The position numbers and the translations under genes were made by a program. The notes under the pieces were generated by a model. It saw only the letters and a program-made list of their open reading frames with translations. It had not been told where the DNA came from and made no database searches. A DNA stretch of 64,000 bases from Ottelia alismoides (Eukaryota > Streptophyta > Magnoliopsida > Alismatales > Hydrocharitaceae). Shown piece after piece: positions 21,691 to 34,879 of the stretch. Numbering within the stretch: the first letter of the stretch is position 1; each line of letters opens with the position of its first letter. Where the stretch lies: positions 620,001 through 684,000 of the forward strand of contig JAZKJV010004140.1 in the NCBI GenBank assembly GCA_037367405.1. Direction: 5' to 3'.

Positions 21691-24600
21691 AAAGAGTCAT
21701 TAATGGGCTAATCTTTAAACCCACACTCATGTGACAATCATAAGCTATTTAGAAAAATAGCTTAGTAAGCTGACTACTCACTTTATTCCTAAGAGATTAC
21801 GCCAGGTCTTTTTACGGTACATGCATATCTCCTAGTAACAGTGCTCGCATTGAATGCGAATGTTGCATCTTATGCAATCAATACTCAATCTTGTTAATGT
21901 AGTTATAGTGTCTTTGACACTACACCTCAATAATCATTATAACCAGCATGTAATTTCTATTATCCTTATCAGAATACCCTTATTCCCGAAGATCTCTATC
22001 TTCTAAGACTAAGACCCGGTCTTATGGAATTTGTAGTTAAGACCCTTTAGATCACAATCTATAAAGTCTTAAGTTCTTGAAGATAATACTTTGATATTAC
22101 TATCTCAAAAAATCTTGTCTTATTTGAAGATATTGTTATTACTACAATCAAGTGTTTTATCTCCATAGTAGGATTAGTAACAGCGTACTAGTCTCACGAC
22201 ATGGCAAACATCTAACTTTTGTACACATCTAGTATATACGAGGCATCTAATAACTGGTCCACAAGGGCAAGCGGTGTTATCATTAACTTCCTTAACTTCT
22301 TTGAGGTGTTATCCCTTTAGATAGGTCAGTACCATATCTTAAGGGAAAGAAGCCTTCCTTGGAATTTTCCCAAAAAGTCGAACATGTCCAAGGTCTAACA
22401 CTAATGTAACGTTCCCAATACTCTCTTCTCTTTGCTTCTGAACAATTTTAGAACTAAGATCTAAGAGGTATCCTTGAGATCATATCTCAAGGTATGGAAT
22501 AGCAAGATTATAAAATACTTATTATCATCCTTATATCATTCCAAATGATTAGGATATTCTACATTTAACACGATGATCACAATGGCACTCTCACTAAGCT
22601 TCATGTGGTTCACCAAGATTCTATTTGAAATCATATCATTTATAATTCATCCAATCTAGTGTTTCTAATACAAGAAGATCATTTGAGTCCATAGATGGAG
22701 TTCTCTTGCATACTTTGCCTTCCTCAAAATTAAGCCCTGGGGATAATTCATATGAATATCCTCGATGAGGAATTCATAGAAGAATGCAATCTTGACTTCC
22801 ATCTTGTAGATGTCATAATCAAGTTATGTGACTATAGTTAGCAATATTCTGATGGGTTTAACCAAGGTCACTGAAGAGGAAGTCTCATCACAAGCGATGT
22901 CTTTCAAATTGTGTCTTGAAGGTCTCTAACTTCTCATCAAGTTCCCTCTTTCACTTGAAGATCCATTTACACCTAATGGGTTTGACCTCTATAAGTGGAT
23001 CCTTGAGGGTCCACATACAACACTTCTATATGAAGTCTACTTTAGACTTTATTCTTAACAACCATCTTTCCATGTCATGATCCTCGGGAGCTTCATCATA
23101 TGAAGTCAGATCATTGTCAGACTCAACTGACACATATAATCCATACTTAAACTCTTTTTAAGAGGTATGAGTGTTTCATCTTTAATTGTCCTTATAATTT
23201 CCAATTTTAGGAGCCTTATTATCATATAAAGATTCAATGAGATCCTTAACTTCGTTTTCATATTGATTCTCAAGAGAGTCATCCTCTAAGAATCATATCC
23301 TTAGAGATGATATCTTATAAGAATCTTAAGGTCATAAACTAGGTATCCAATACCATCCTTTATATTCCTAATGAAGTAGCACTCTCAGGTGCTAGATTCC
23401 AGCTTACATTGCGTCCATGACAGGGTTATGGACCAAGCAACCCTAAATCCTCAAGTGTCCAACACTAGGCTAGGTTTCAAATCATATCTTATGAGGGTTC
23501 TCAGGTTTAGATGTGCATAGAGTCTTATTAATGATATATATTGTAGTCTCTACTACATATAGACTTGAAACTAAGAGGTAATTATGTTAATATTCATCAT
23601 TGATCAAATCATGTCACACATGATCTAGTTGTATCTCCCTAGAACTCTATCAAGTTTAGATGTATCAGGAGGAGTGAGATAAGAATGATATTCAAATCTC
23701 CATAAGGGATTCATTGAATTCATATAATAGGTTCTTACTATTAGGTTAGATCTATTTATTTCATCTTCCTTCAAATTTTGGTTCTAAACCCAAATTGTGA
23801 AATCTTTGAACATTTCAAAGTTTTCTAAGGTGAATGGAAGAAATCTTCATATCACAAAAATCATTAAAAGATATCACATATCATTAATGTTTATTATGAT
23901 ATAGATGATCCACATACATCAATATGTATGAGATCCTAAATACCTATGCATCTTACACCATTCCCAAAGGAGGGCGTATCATACATTTTACTTTTAATAT
24001 CTATTCATAAGTATGTAAGTTTTGAACCTTTAGCCGATCTAAAGTTCAATATCTTACTAGTTTATTGATCATATAAATAAACATATGTCCAAGAATCGAT
24101 GCTAGATCATTGCCAAATGATCTTCATCCTCGTATTGATCTTTTTAAGGTTTAACTTTTCAGTATTTAGACATGAACTATTCATTCATTTTATAATTTAG
24201 TAAAGTCCTCCAAATGTCATATTACTATCTTAAATATGTCCATCATAACTCTTTATGATAGGTCTATCATAGAATTCATGTTTATTTCCAACATTTACAA
24301 ATAAACAATGAGTCTAATATCTTGGTCATAGAGACATTCTCTAAGACTAAGGTCTCTCCCACTGAAAATAGGAAATCTATCAATCCAATGGACATTGTTG
24401 CAACAATTGCATTAATATTCATGACAATTAAACCTTGGGATTAAAATTTTTAATCTTCTAAAACATATGCAATCAATTTCAAGTGTTAGTAGAAGAATGA
24501 GATACAATTATTAGACTTTGATATTATCTAATAAGTAATTCAATTTCAATGATTAAAAGTAGATATATAATTATTCTGATGCACGACTGAGTCCTTCTCT

Positions 24601-27054
24601 AAGGATCCTAGAACTGTAGATAGTCATAGTATCAGTACATCTGCTTATTGCAATATTTGCATTCATCCAACTCTTTGGATATCATATGGATGTCATAGAA
24701 CTACAATCAACACTTTAACTTTCCTTCTTAGTGTGTCAGCCCCATTCTTCCATTGTGATTCCTTCGTCTATAAACAACCATTGCTAAAGACATAGGATCT
24801 CTTATGTTGAACTCAAAATATTTCAATCTAAGATTATTTCAACATGTATGCATGCTTCATTCGATCCATACAATATGAATATTATGAAGCTTCATGAATG
24901 ACTAGAGTATATATAGCATAATCATATCTACATCCATCTTAACTCTTAAAGACTTTTGTCTCAAGTAGCTACTCGAAAATTTTGAGTACATCATCTCTTA
25001 TTGAGCCACCATTCTATATAATGCACTGAACCATGTCATTCATGAATAATGTTGAGTATACATATGTATGCCAAAACAACTACTTAGGTTTTATAAGGAT
25101 TTTTGATAATTACGATCATCATCGACATGATACTTCTAAAGAACATTCGATGAGAGATCAAGACTATAGAGACACAAACCCTAGGTTGTTGTCCTATTAT
25201 CTATGTAATTGTCATTCCTCATTATTATGAGGAAACGTGCATATTGCAACCGCTTACATTATGTGTCCAATTGCAAGTACAATATCTTGATCACATATCC
25301 AATCCATGGTATTTTACATGTTATTTATGAGTATAATTTTGAGTAGATTTAATATAAGTTATCTAAAATAAGAAATTTTGCATACCTACATACATACATA
25401 TATATATTGCCTTGATTTAGGAATTTTTATACCAAAGTTGTCTTGCCTTGTCAACACTGAAAGTCCATTCCCTTAATCACTTTCAATGTAAGAGATATAC
25501 GTGTCATTATATCTCAAGCAAGATCTACGATCTCCTTTCTTACCTTTGTTACATCCCAATAAAATGAAAAACTGTAACTCATATAAAAAGAAGCTGGAAC
25601 TCATTCGGCCTTACAAGTCCAACTTGCATCTCCCAGTTCGGTCTTTAAAACCTGGGTCCACCACCCCTATGGCAATGTTGACCTGTCATTAATTGAACCA
25701 ACCATCAATAGGAATAAAACTTGTTATGCGCAATCCAATATCACCCCAGTAATATGAGGACCCGATATTGAGGTCACTACACATACGGCCTTACTCTTTT
25801 GAGAAGCAAAGAGCTCGATCCAAATGTGCTTGTATACATGAGTTGTCACTTCAGACATGTGTCTCCTACTTATAATTCCTAGTGATGGAACCATTCTCCT
25901 TGATGGGAGACCATGGATGTCACTTATGTGATCCTCCATATCCCATTCAAATTTTAATTAATTATTGTAAATCATATTCACATAATTAATTCTTCCAAGG
26001 GAAATATAACTCCATTCATAATAGAGTGTTTTAATTGAATATAGTTAATTTAATCATATTAAATCAATTATCAATCTAATTCAGTGAACCAATAAACAAT
26101 CTTGATTGCTAATTGAAGAATAGTATAATCTAAAAAATATGTATTATTCAAATTTTAATAATTAGAAAATTACATCATGATCATTTCAAGCATTATACTT
26201 CCCTTACTCTTTGTCATGGCCAGTACACATAGGATGTAGGATAGACCACTCACGGAGCAACCTGCTACCCCATCGATCCCTGACTAGACACCATATCCGC
26301 CTCAGGTCAGGATAATGTGATTTGATAAAATTGTATTTGAGATGATATTCAATATTTCAATTGAATTTATACCATGTAATATTTATCAAAACCATTTTAA
26401 TTAATATTATAAGGAGATTTGCTAAATAAATTTCCGATCCTATTTAAGTAACAATGTTTTGCATGTAGAGATTCTCCTACAACTATTGTAGGAAAAACTA
26501 GGGTTTTCATGAAATATTCATTCAATGGTCTATGATGATTAGTCAATTATTTTCATAATAATTAGGTATCATATTTAGTTATGGAAAAACCATAATTTCC
26601 ATGATTTCCATTGAATTATAAACACTTTAAGTAAAGAGGTTTGATGATCTAATAATCTTCCGACCCATTTCCACTAAATATGGAATGTCTAGAGAAAATG
26701 AAGTTGGAATCGCGTCAAAAAAATTTGAGAGGTTTTCTGGTTTGATTCTCTACTAAATAAGAGTGTTTATTTCATCCGTGATTTCATGTAAGACATCATT
26801 CATATCAGGAACTCTTCGAATCATTTTCATGCACATTTGGTACTACTTATAGGTTACTATTTTTGGGACATATTTAGACATTCTAATTACAATTTATTAA
26901 AAAATACATCCAAATAGTACACAAACAATAGGTTTTTATTTTATGAAAAATCGATTCGAATCATGCATGCATTACAAAAACAATGAGCCACACACATTCA
27001 AGACATCAACCTTGATCACTTAGAGTTTCGGATCATATCCAAGACCTCGATCAC

Positions 27055-27067
27055 GACTTTGATACCA
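27055..27067 (-). other. Primer-binding site of C1 (initiator-Met tRNA)
   Basis: Minus-strand TGGTATCAAAGTC, two bases after the LTR end TATCCTTCA. The initiator-Met consensus is TGGTATCAGAGC. It fixes the right copy as the 5' LTR and so the minus orientation of C1. Confidence 0.75.
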
Positions 27068-27660
27068 CTTGAAGGATATGGAAAGGTACTTAAGCACAAC
27101 ATGGAAACGTGATGATCGCATCGTATGTTATTGGGAGCGACTAGCCATAATAGTTGCTCGGGGTAGCGGAATTTTAAAAATTAATATGATAAAACCACAT
27201 GATTCGAGAACACTTCTCAGATCGTTTAATATAAACCACATACATGTATTAAGGATACCTCTTAAAGTGTGGTTGCGATTGAGTCTCTGAACAAAGAGAC
27301 CTCCTGTCTCAAGTTCGATCCAATGGAGGAGAATCTTTCGAGCACGTTGATGAAACGTGTTCTCCTCGTAATCCATGTTGATGATCCAAGCAAAAAATCT
27401 CCTGATCTCATTTCAAGAGATATGGCATATTCTTCACGAGCAAGATGCACCAAAGGATACGGAGATCCACAAATGGTAGAAGCAGTGACACAACAACGTG
27501 GCGACGATGGTGACCCTCTCTAGGATTTAGGGTGGACGGACATTCTAAGGAGAGAGAGAGAGAGATAGAGAGAGAGAGATAGGCTTGGTGTGTAGAGAGA
27601 GAGAAGGGAGAGAGCATATCAATGTTCTGTGTTTTAAAGAAGAGCTAGGGTTTCCTTTTC

Positions 27661-27672
27661 TTTTATAGTATT
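27661..27672 (-). promoter_or_regulatory. TATA box of the C1 5' LTR, with pyrimidine patch
   Basis: Minus-strand 'atactataaaa', followed downstream by a CT-rich run (27540-27605). Equivalent boxes are at 6671-6682 (C1 left) and 46867-46878 (C3, TATTATAAAAGG). TATA plus pyrimidine patch is a standard plant core promoter layout. Confidence 0.6.
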
Positions 27673-27873
27673 TTGGGAGTTCATGGATTCCAATCCCTAT
27701 AAAACAAAAAATCAATGGTTGAGACTGATTTGTGTTCCTATTCAGTGGCTATGATTTTGTTGTAAAAAAAATAGCAATTAATTTAGATTCAAATAATCAA
27801 CCTGATTTAATTTGACCTAAATTAACTTGCATAAAAGGATTAGGAGGGAGGCCACCCACCTCCCTAAAAGGGG

Positions 27874-27912
27874 GGACGACCACCCTTGAGACCAAGTCAA
27901 GGGTGGTCGTCC
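27874..27912. repeat. Perfect hairpin in the C1 5' LTR
   Basis: GGACGACCACCCTTGA and its exact reverse complement form 16-bp arms around a 7-bp loop. Further short inverted repeats flank it to 27945. The same place in the other LTRs holds different hairpins. Confidence 0.75.
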
Positions 27913-30138
27913 ATCATCCATGGAATGGATGGTGGTGCCTTCTCTAATCCTTCATATTTATGTAATACAACTTTTTTAAAAAATTAATTCACAAAATTCC
28001 AAATTAATTTTGTGAATAATGCAATCATGTCATTAAAGAATTGTGAATCATATTCACAACCTAAATAAAATGTAACTTATATTTCCAATTCCTAATGTGA
28101 ATCCAATTCACATCAACAATTAATTTGAAGATACCATTTACAATAATCTCTCTCTAATATACTATAAATCACATTTATAATATATATAAATATTATGGAT
28201 AGTACTATCCACATTATTCATATCCTTGATAATTAAATCACATTTAATTATCTTGTATCATCATTCGCATGTTTTAAATAATATGAATCGTGTTCACTTT
28301 ATTCATGATAATTAAATCACATTTAATTACCAACATCTCAATGCTTAGATTTATAATTCAATAATGGAATTATTCTTGAACTCTTTCAAGAACAATGCAC
28401 TTTATCCATGGATACTTGGAGATAAGGACATGATGACTGTGTGTTCCACGTATAGTGACTTGGATATTGAGATCAAATCTCAAATCCATATATAGAGGAC
28501 CTCCCATAGATGTTTGATTAAATCAAAGTTATAAATCTAATCTTCTCATTGCATCTGAATCACATTCAGATTACTGTACAACATTTGTATAAAGATTAGA
28601 TTACTTCTCTATTGAGAGGAGTCACTAAAATCCAGATCTATATCTTTACTCCCTAGGAATGGAAGCGTCATGGTTATACAAACATTTATGATCACATCAC
28701 CATTAGGTATTCTAATATATGTTCATCCTTCATATTGGAAGACCTAAAATAAACATGAAGTTTTAAATTTGTTTAGACTGTCACCTTTAGGGTTTTATCA
28801 TTAAGTTTCACATTTGATTATTGGGAGTTGGTATCGATCCTATACTTTCCAAAAGCATATTTTATACCTAGGTATTGATCATATACTTTCCAAAATCATA
28901 TATCAAACCTTCAAATTTTGCTAGGCTTCTAAAGTGAGATGACCATGCACGGAATTTGATCCTCGATATCTCATGAGTGAGCTCATGTCTTCCGATTTAG
29001 TATTGAACCTATATGATCTCTTTGGGAGATCATATTACTCATATGCCCTTATATGCAAACCAACGCATGTATACATTGATTTGGCCATCAACCTATTGGT
29101 ATTCCTAATGTACATACTCAAACATATAGTAACTCATCCGTCTTCGATCAAAGGATATGTGCCATGACGAGTCTGAAAATACCCTCTTTAAATGATGTGA
29201 ATTATTGTTTCAAAAATCAGTGCATTGTTTCATTGTAGGCATATTCGGAATCGATCAAGAGATAACGACAATTAAATTATTCAATTTTTAATCAGTGTAG
29301 TTTTATATTTATTTTACTTAGGCAAGTCCTAAGGTCGAACTCAAGGAGGCAAAGTAACAACTTAGAATTTTATCTATCAAAGTTCGTGCATGATTTCTGA
29401 TGCGGTGTTTTTTTGGTATTTTTTAATGCAATTTTGGAATGCAGAATGCAAATGTGGCCAATTTTAGGGAATAAAATGCATTTAACCAAACTATGTCCAA
29501 AAATTACAAAATTTGTTCGAGAGGTAAATAATGATGAAATAAATGTTGTATATATTTTTTGGAATTTTCAGATGTAAGATAAACATTTAGTGAATGTATG
29601 AATGCAAATGGCGTGAATTTCAATAATTAATTGTAGTAAATATTAAACCTATTTAATTTCAAAGAATACAATTATCCAAGATCTATCATTATGTGTTTGA
29701 TCTCAAAAAAATCCTAAATCTAAAAAATAGGAGGCTTAATACCTATTAAAAATTAAAGATTGAAATATACAAAATGATTTTTATAGAGCAAACCATGCAT
29801 GCAAATGCAATTCCTTTGGGGAAAAATGTGAAATACAATTAATTCTATGATCCGTTAATTTTTGGCAATTTTTGAGGTTGTTGTTAATTGAGCATAAGTT
29901 TCTAAGCACAGATTGGATAAATATGAAAATTTTCATAAGAGTAATTATTATTAAATATCCACAGCACGTGCAAATATAATAATCATGCCATAATGTAGAT
30001 AATTAATGGAATAACACAATGCTATTTTTAAAGCAGAAAATGATGCATTGTAGAGGTTCAAATTACAGAATAAATAGATGGATATGTTTGCAAAATTACA
30101 ATAATTATTAATTAAGAAGAAAAACAGTAGAAGAGGGA

Positions 30139-31360
30139 CTAAAGAAGAATTATCAGGCCCTCCAATGATCTCTCTGTAGAAAGTCCAAGAGAGCATGTGC
30201 TACGCATGTGCCCCTTGGTTGGCGGGGCAGATTTGGAATTAAGTGGTCCTCTGAGGCATCTTATAAATTTCCTGTGAGGGGAGTGTAAAAAGCACGTGTG
30301 CCCCTCCCCCCTACTTGAAGCCTTGGCAGAGGAACGTGTCTGTGCGTAGCTTGTGTGGTGGCATGAAGACGGACTCCTGGGACCGACACATGGTCGGCAG
30401 GCGTCAACAGTGGAGGTGATGGTGTCAGGGTGATCATCGTGGAGGAGGTTCTGCGGCAGGCCTCCTAGAGATGAAGCTCGTAGAATAGGATCCCCTCGAT
30501 GATAGCTATGAAGGAAAAGGTCGATGAAGTTCATAGCGTGTGCCGCGGTTGGAAGTATCTGAAGTCGCGAGCAACGTAGCAGAGTGTGGTGGGAAAAATC
30601 AAGAGGTAGAAGAAGATAGAGATGGCTCTGGGAAGGGGCCACTAAAGTGCTCGAGGAGGGTGAACGAGAGATGGTGATGCAAGGTGGATCGGGTTTCAGA
30701 GATTGGGTGGAATAGATCGAATCATACGGTGTAGTAAAGAGGGAAATGGAAAAGATGTTACAGTGCTCAGTGATGGAGAGCCAGAGATGGCAGCTCCATA
30801 TCGTAGGCACAAGCTACAATGGCTGAAGTTGGTCAGATCTGGTCACAGACCTGAGAGGCGGTGTCAATTCTGTCACCTCTGTGGTGGTTTCTCTCTTCCT
30901 GTTGCGTATCGGCGAATGTTAATGAAGTCGGAGGGTTCTGGTTTATATAGGAGAGGGAAAGCGCATCGGAGATGGAAGCTCGGGTAATGGCAATGTCGCA
31001 TGGTCGAAGGAGGAGAGATGAAGATCTGATGGAGATTAAGGATGCCATCACAAGGAGAATCGTGTGATTGACTAGGGAAGGATGGCTATGGAGGGAAGGA
31101 CGACAGGCCACGATTCGCGGGGAGGTGATGGTGAAGATTGCGGAGGGGTGGCAGCTGATCGAGGCAGTGGTGGGATTGGTCATTATTGGTGGTGAAGCAG
31201 ATTGGGAAAGTGGTAGAGAGAAGGGCGAAGGAAGAAGAAGAAGTGGTTGTCTGATCAACCGAGATTGGATGGGCCAGGTTCTTTCACGTGGCTTGAATTG
31301 GGAAAGATGGAGGTAGAGCACGTGTAAGGCATGCGCGCAGGAGGCAGTGCGCTGCACATG
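30139..31360 (-). other. GC-rich block of the B 3' LTR with open frames
   Basis: Minus-strand frames at 30139-30810 (223 codons) and 30833-31357 (174 codons) are Ser/Pro/Leu/His rich with no domain. The second lies upstream of and across the TATA box, so it would not be translated from the LTR transcript. Part of it (RPCDIAITRASIS.., LSYINQN) is repeated in the right LTR at 40906-41106 and 41144-41371, but this follows DNA similarity and does not show coding. Confidence 0.4.
30943..30951 (-). promoter_or_regulatory. TATA box of the B 3' LTR
   Basis: Minus-strand 'ctatataaacc', a near-ideal plant TATA box, about midway in the LTR. Transcription would start some 30 bp further, near 30915, dividing U3 from R-U5. 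Confidence 0.6.
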
Positions 31361-31442
31361 CGGGATTTTATTTTTTTATTATTTTTAAAATTTTAAATTA
31401 ATTATTTTTTATTAAAAAATTATAATAAATTCGAAAAGTGAG

Positions 31443-31475
31443 TGATATGTGTCAGCTCAAGGAGGTGCCACGTGT
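31443..31475. promoter_or_regulatory. Partly decayed G-box palindrome (B left LTR)
   Basis: One arm keeps CCACGTGT, the other has become 'atatgtgtcagc'. It lies in U3 of the LTR, equivalent to 10151-10183 of A and 41754-41786 of B right. Confidence 0.6.
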
Positions 31476-32509
31476 TAGCTAAGAAAATTCATAAATAGAA
31501 AGAAAAGAAAAATAGGAAAGAAATAGCAAACTACCTCGGATCAAAAAGTATTCTTCACAAAAGTTTCTCATATCGATGAGATATACAACTTTTATGAAGG
31601 AACCAAAATCAAAATAGTTTATTTATACAAAGTGATATTTTTGGGGCACTCCATGTACAAAGAATACATCGATTTTTGGATTTTATAATTTTTTTATAAT
31701 TTTTAAATAAGATAAAATTGGGAAAAATTTGATAAAATCAAAGATATATATTTACACATTAATTTAATTTTTTGTATTTTTAGTAAGTAATAAAATTAAA
31801 AAATCAACTAAAGTAAGAAAAAGACAACTTTTGTATAGACAAATAGTGAAGACTTGGACTCAGTTAGTTTCTTTGATTTCAAGCTCATTTTGAATTTGGA
31901 TTTTTATACATTTTAATAAAGCTTTAATCAAATAAAATGAATGAACAAGAAATAAAATACATTGAGTTAACTATGTACATAAAATAATAGGTCAAATACC
32001 GCTAAAATAAAAAATGTACAAAAGAAGCTCAAAACCCAACTTTCACATATGAGCTCTGATTCACTAGAACTTGGTCTTGTTTTGAAGGTTACTGAATGTA
32101 CATTAGTTCAAAAGTAAGTAAGATCAAATAAGTTACTAGATGAAGAAGATATCGATGTTTTAATCTGAGAATCCTGAAATTAGGATTTGGGTTTCTGGTC
32201 CACTTATTTGTATTAGTGATTTTTTTAATTTTCCATTTATTCTTGTTAGTAATATGTGCACAATGGTGAGGTTTTAGGTGATTTGAAGTTAGCATGAATT
32301 AGTTAAAAATCAAAGAAGTTAGGCTAATTTACAGGTCAATTAAGCTGGGATTTTTGGTTCCTTATTTTATGCAATTATGAGTGAAAATGCAATTATTATT
32401 TATACATGCATGAATGGTAATTATGCAAAATAAATGAAGGAATGTCGACGAATTTTGGGGATCTGAGCTTAATTAATGTATTTTAGAGTAATGAATCTAG
32501 GATTCATCA

Positions 32510-32523
32510 TCCCCCTATACTTA
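32510..32523 (-). other. Polypurine tract of element B
   Basis: Minus-strand AAGTATAGGGGGA directly followed by the LTR start TGATGAATCC. The same 13 bases recur with small changes four times inside the element (33817-34172). Confidence 0.75.
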
Positions 32524-33816
32524 AACCATGTTCGACCACGAGCATCTAACGAAATGCAATGAGGTGAAATGAGATTGGGTTCCATACCAAGACCGTGAAT
32601 AGAAGGTGAAAATGAAGCTAGACCCAACCTTTGTATTATTAGTTTGGCCAAACTTTTGTGAGAATTAGGGTTTTAAAATCGTCAGCCTTCAAGTTCTACA
32701 CATCATTGTCACAGTTTTATCTCAGAATTCATCTTAGATTAATCCTCCTCCCAAAGCATACCCTATGAACATTGAACTACTGACTCAAGTGCGTGAAAGG
32801 TTTTAACTCTTCCCATACATAATACCGAACTACCATGCACACCCCCTCTCCAATAAATCGTCCTCACGGAGTCAGGTATTTCATTCAAAGCTCTGTCGTG
32901 TTGTGTTCACAATTAAATAGAGGGAGAAACTAGAAGAAGGAGAAAAAAACTGGAGGGTGGCCAGTGTGGTCACTTCTACTTGTGAAGCCGACTAGTTTAG
33001 CCAAGTCTCCACCAAGATCTGTAGGTTTTTTGTGAAATATTTATTTGGTAGTAGGCTTCTTTGTGGTTGGATTTTTGGTAGCTCTACATGGATCTTGTTG
33101 TGCCCCTATGGATATGGAATCTTTACATGTTTTGGGATCTTAGAAAAAATTGTGCCCAGTCGTTCATACCTTTTCCGAAGCTTTATTTCAACTCATACTC
33201 TGGTATTTAGATGTCACTCTACTAGAAAAGAAACTTATTATCTTCCAACACCCCGTCTGAGTTGAGCTAAGTGCATAGTGCAAGAGTACAAATTAATTCC
33301 CTATTCCAGAGTCATTCCTAGAATGAAGAGACCAGGTTAGACACTAAGAGTCAAACGCTACTCATTTTCATGTGGAACTCAAAGAATTAAGTCATAGACA
33401 TGAAGCTTATAAAATCCTTTTTCTCGGTGAAGTTCCTCTGAAACATAGGTGGATTAAGGTCAAGTCCAGACCACTCTCGGTTTATGCTCATAACTCAGTT
33501 CAGAACCCAAGGGCTTTTCACATATGCATATGCATGTAATGTTGGATGAAATGCATGTGTGGGAAATGCAGACGCATTTTTGTGATTTTTTATTTTTAGA
33601 GACTTTTTTATTGTAAGAATTTTTTTCTTTTTTATGCAAAAATGAATAAGCCATTTTTTAAAAAATGGTTGGACACAATCAGTGTTAGTTGCAAAACTCT
33701 TTTTTTTGTTTTTTTATTTTGTTAGTTTTTACAAGTTAGTTACTCACCATGTAAATACATATAGACTTACATGAAAGTACGTGCTATGAGTAAAATATAT
33801 ACACAATATATATACA
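32524..33816 (-). mobile_element. 3' non-coding interior of element B
   Basis: No supported gene. Alignable in patches with A 11056-12100. It begins with 'aaaccatgttcgaccacgagcatc' on the plus strand and ends with 'tatatacac' repeats. Open frames at 32469-32651 and 33032-33265 are not shared with A and look accidental. Confidence 0.55.
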
Positions 33817-34172
33817 CCCCCCTATACTTAGCAAATCCTATGTCCTCAGAGTACAAGAAGTGTAGAGAAGACATAACCCGACCTATGAGTAAGAGAGTGA
33901 AAAAGAATCTTAAACAATAGAAGTCGGCCCGCCTCCCTATACTTAGGTTATGGACAATCTAAGTATAGAAGAAGAGCGAAAATGAGGAAGATAAGGGAAG
34001 AAATGGATGGAGAGCGTACATATAGTGGGCATCGAGTCCCCCTATACTTAGGCTCTAGTCAGCCTAAGTATGGAAGAAGGGTGGAAATGGAACGATCGTG
34101 AGAAGGAGTTGATGAGGAGAATGGTATATACATAAGGCATCAGTCCCCCCCCATACTCAGGCCTTAAGTAGA
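33817..34172 (-). repeat. Array of four PPT-like hairpins in element B
   Basis: Units near 33817-33890, 33935-33972, 34038-34075 and 34144-34172. The third is the clearest: CATACTTAGGCT-like arm, short loop (ctagtc), AGCCTAAGTATG arm. On the minus strand each unit ends in CTAAGTATAGGGGG, almost the element's true PPT. Spacing is about 105-115 bp, matching element A. Confidence 0.75.
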
Positions 34173-34442
34173 GGAAGAATATGTACAAGGGAACCGATGG
34201 GGTCGTGAAGGGGGTGGGTTGCCGATGATTAAGGATGTTTTGGTAGATCTTTTTGTGAGCCTGTGGTGGGAGGTCATAATGATTGGAAGAAGATGAAGCA
34301 TATGAGTCGCGGTCATTGTCAATGTTGTTCTCAGAATAATCATGATGGAGAGTAGATGAAGCGTATTAATAAGATGAAAGCCACCATCATTGGAGTCATC
34401 CTTAGAAGAATAATACTTGAAGGTGGAGGAACTCCATATATT

Positions 34443-34781
34443 CTAGTTCTTGAGTTGCTTCATCAAGTTTCTCTTAGTCTTGGGGTTAAGCGGTTCATCC
34501 TCAAATGATGAATACTCTGAAGCACCAGTCATAGTCAGCTGATAGGAAATTATTCCAGTATATTTATTGAGACCAGGAGAGACATCTCTGGATGAATAAT
34601 AGTGAGGAACAAGAGTCGTCCAACATGAGTCGATATTAGGTTGCTTTCTCATATAGGGCTTTATGGAAACCGAACTCACATCACTCATAAAGATTACCCT
34701 TTCCGAACCTGATGAGGAATCATATAATTCCTTTTCCAGAATGTCGTAGGCGACTTTCTTTTTAGATGATGGAGCAGCCAT
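34443..34781 (-). CDS. ORF-X, unknown small protein of the A/B family
   Basis: 112 codons, starting MAAPSSKKKVAYDILEKELY, then MSDVSSVSIKPYMRKQP, PHYYSS and a basic C-terminus (PKTKRNLMKQLKN). No known domain, transmembrane segment or signal peptide; charged and Ser/Tyr rich, so probably soluble. A homologous but frameshifted copy lies at the same place in element A (13835-13572). Finding it in two elements whose LTRs have diverged suggests a real gene of the family, located where plant Gypsy elements sometimes carry an additional ORF after gag/pol. It has no resemblance to envelope proteins. Confidence 0.5.
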   Translation of the reverse strand: MAAPSSKKKVAYDILEKELYDSSSGSERVIFMSDVSSVSIKPYMRKQPNIDSCWTTLVPHYYSSRDVSPGLNKYTGIISYQLTMTGASEYSSFEDEPLNPKTKRNLMKQLKN

Positions 34782-34879
34782 TTTGTTCCGTGTTATCTAT
34801 AAATATGCTAGTCCTTGAAGTGAGGGGTTAACAATCGAGTCTCTGGATTAATAACCATTGAAATATTCCTCCTTGTGCA

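Larger units (their letters stand above)
21676..27069 (-). pseudogene. C1 interior: decayed Copia gag-pol and leader
   Basis: On the minus strand, from the primer site: 27054-25300 leader/gag region, collinear with C2 50850-52330 but without a clear frame; about 24080-23880 gag-pre-integrase (INKLVRY); about 23700-23590 integrase C-terminal part (LTPPDTSKLDRVLGRYN); about 22990-22780 reverse transcriptase start (KWIFK, then an ETFK stretch); then RNase H-like remnants to 21700. Stops and frameshifts lie throughout. The order is gag, integrase, RT, RNase H, diagnostic of Copia. C2 shows the same domains in plus orientation. Confidence 0.75.
27070..29164 (-). repeat. C1 5' LTR, first piece
   Basis: Begins TGAAGGATATGG next to the primer site. 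It contains, in minus-strand order from the far end, a hairpin module (27845-27945), a TATA box, a pyrimidine-rich leader (seen as GA repeats at 27550-27600) and a short open frame (27453-27262). It breaks at 29164 inside 'atgtgcca' where element B begins, and resumes at 42817. Confidence 0.85.
29165..32509 (-). repeat. Element B 3' LTR (left)
   Basis: 3345 bp; minus-strand start TGATGAATCC after the PPT, end CAGACTCGTCA. It has one TATA box (30943-30951), a GC-rich block (about 30170-31360) and a partly decayed G-box palindrome at 31443-31475. Collinear with 39013-42816 apart from the duplication and indels there. Confidence 0.85.
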
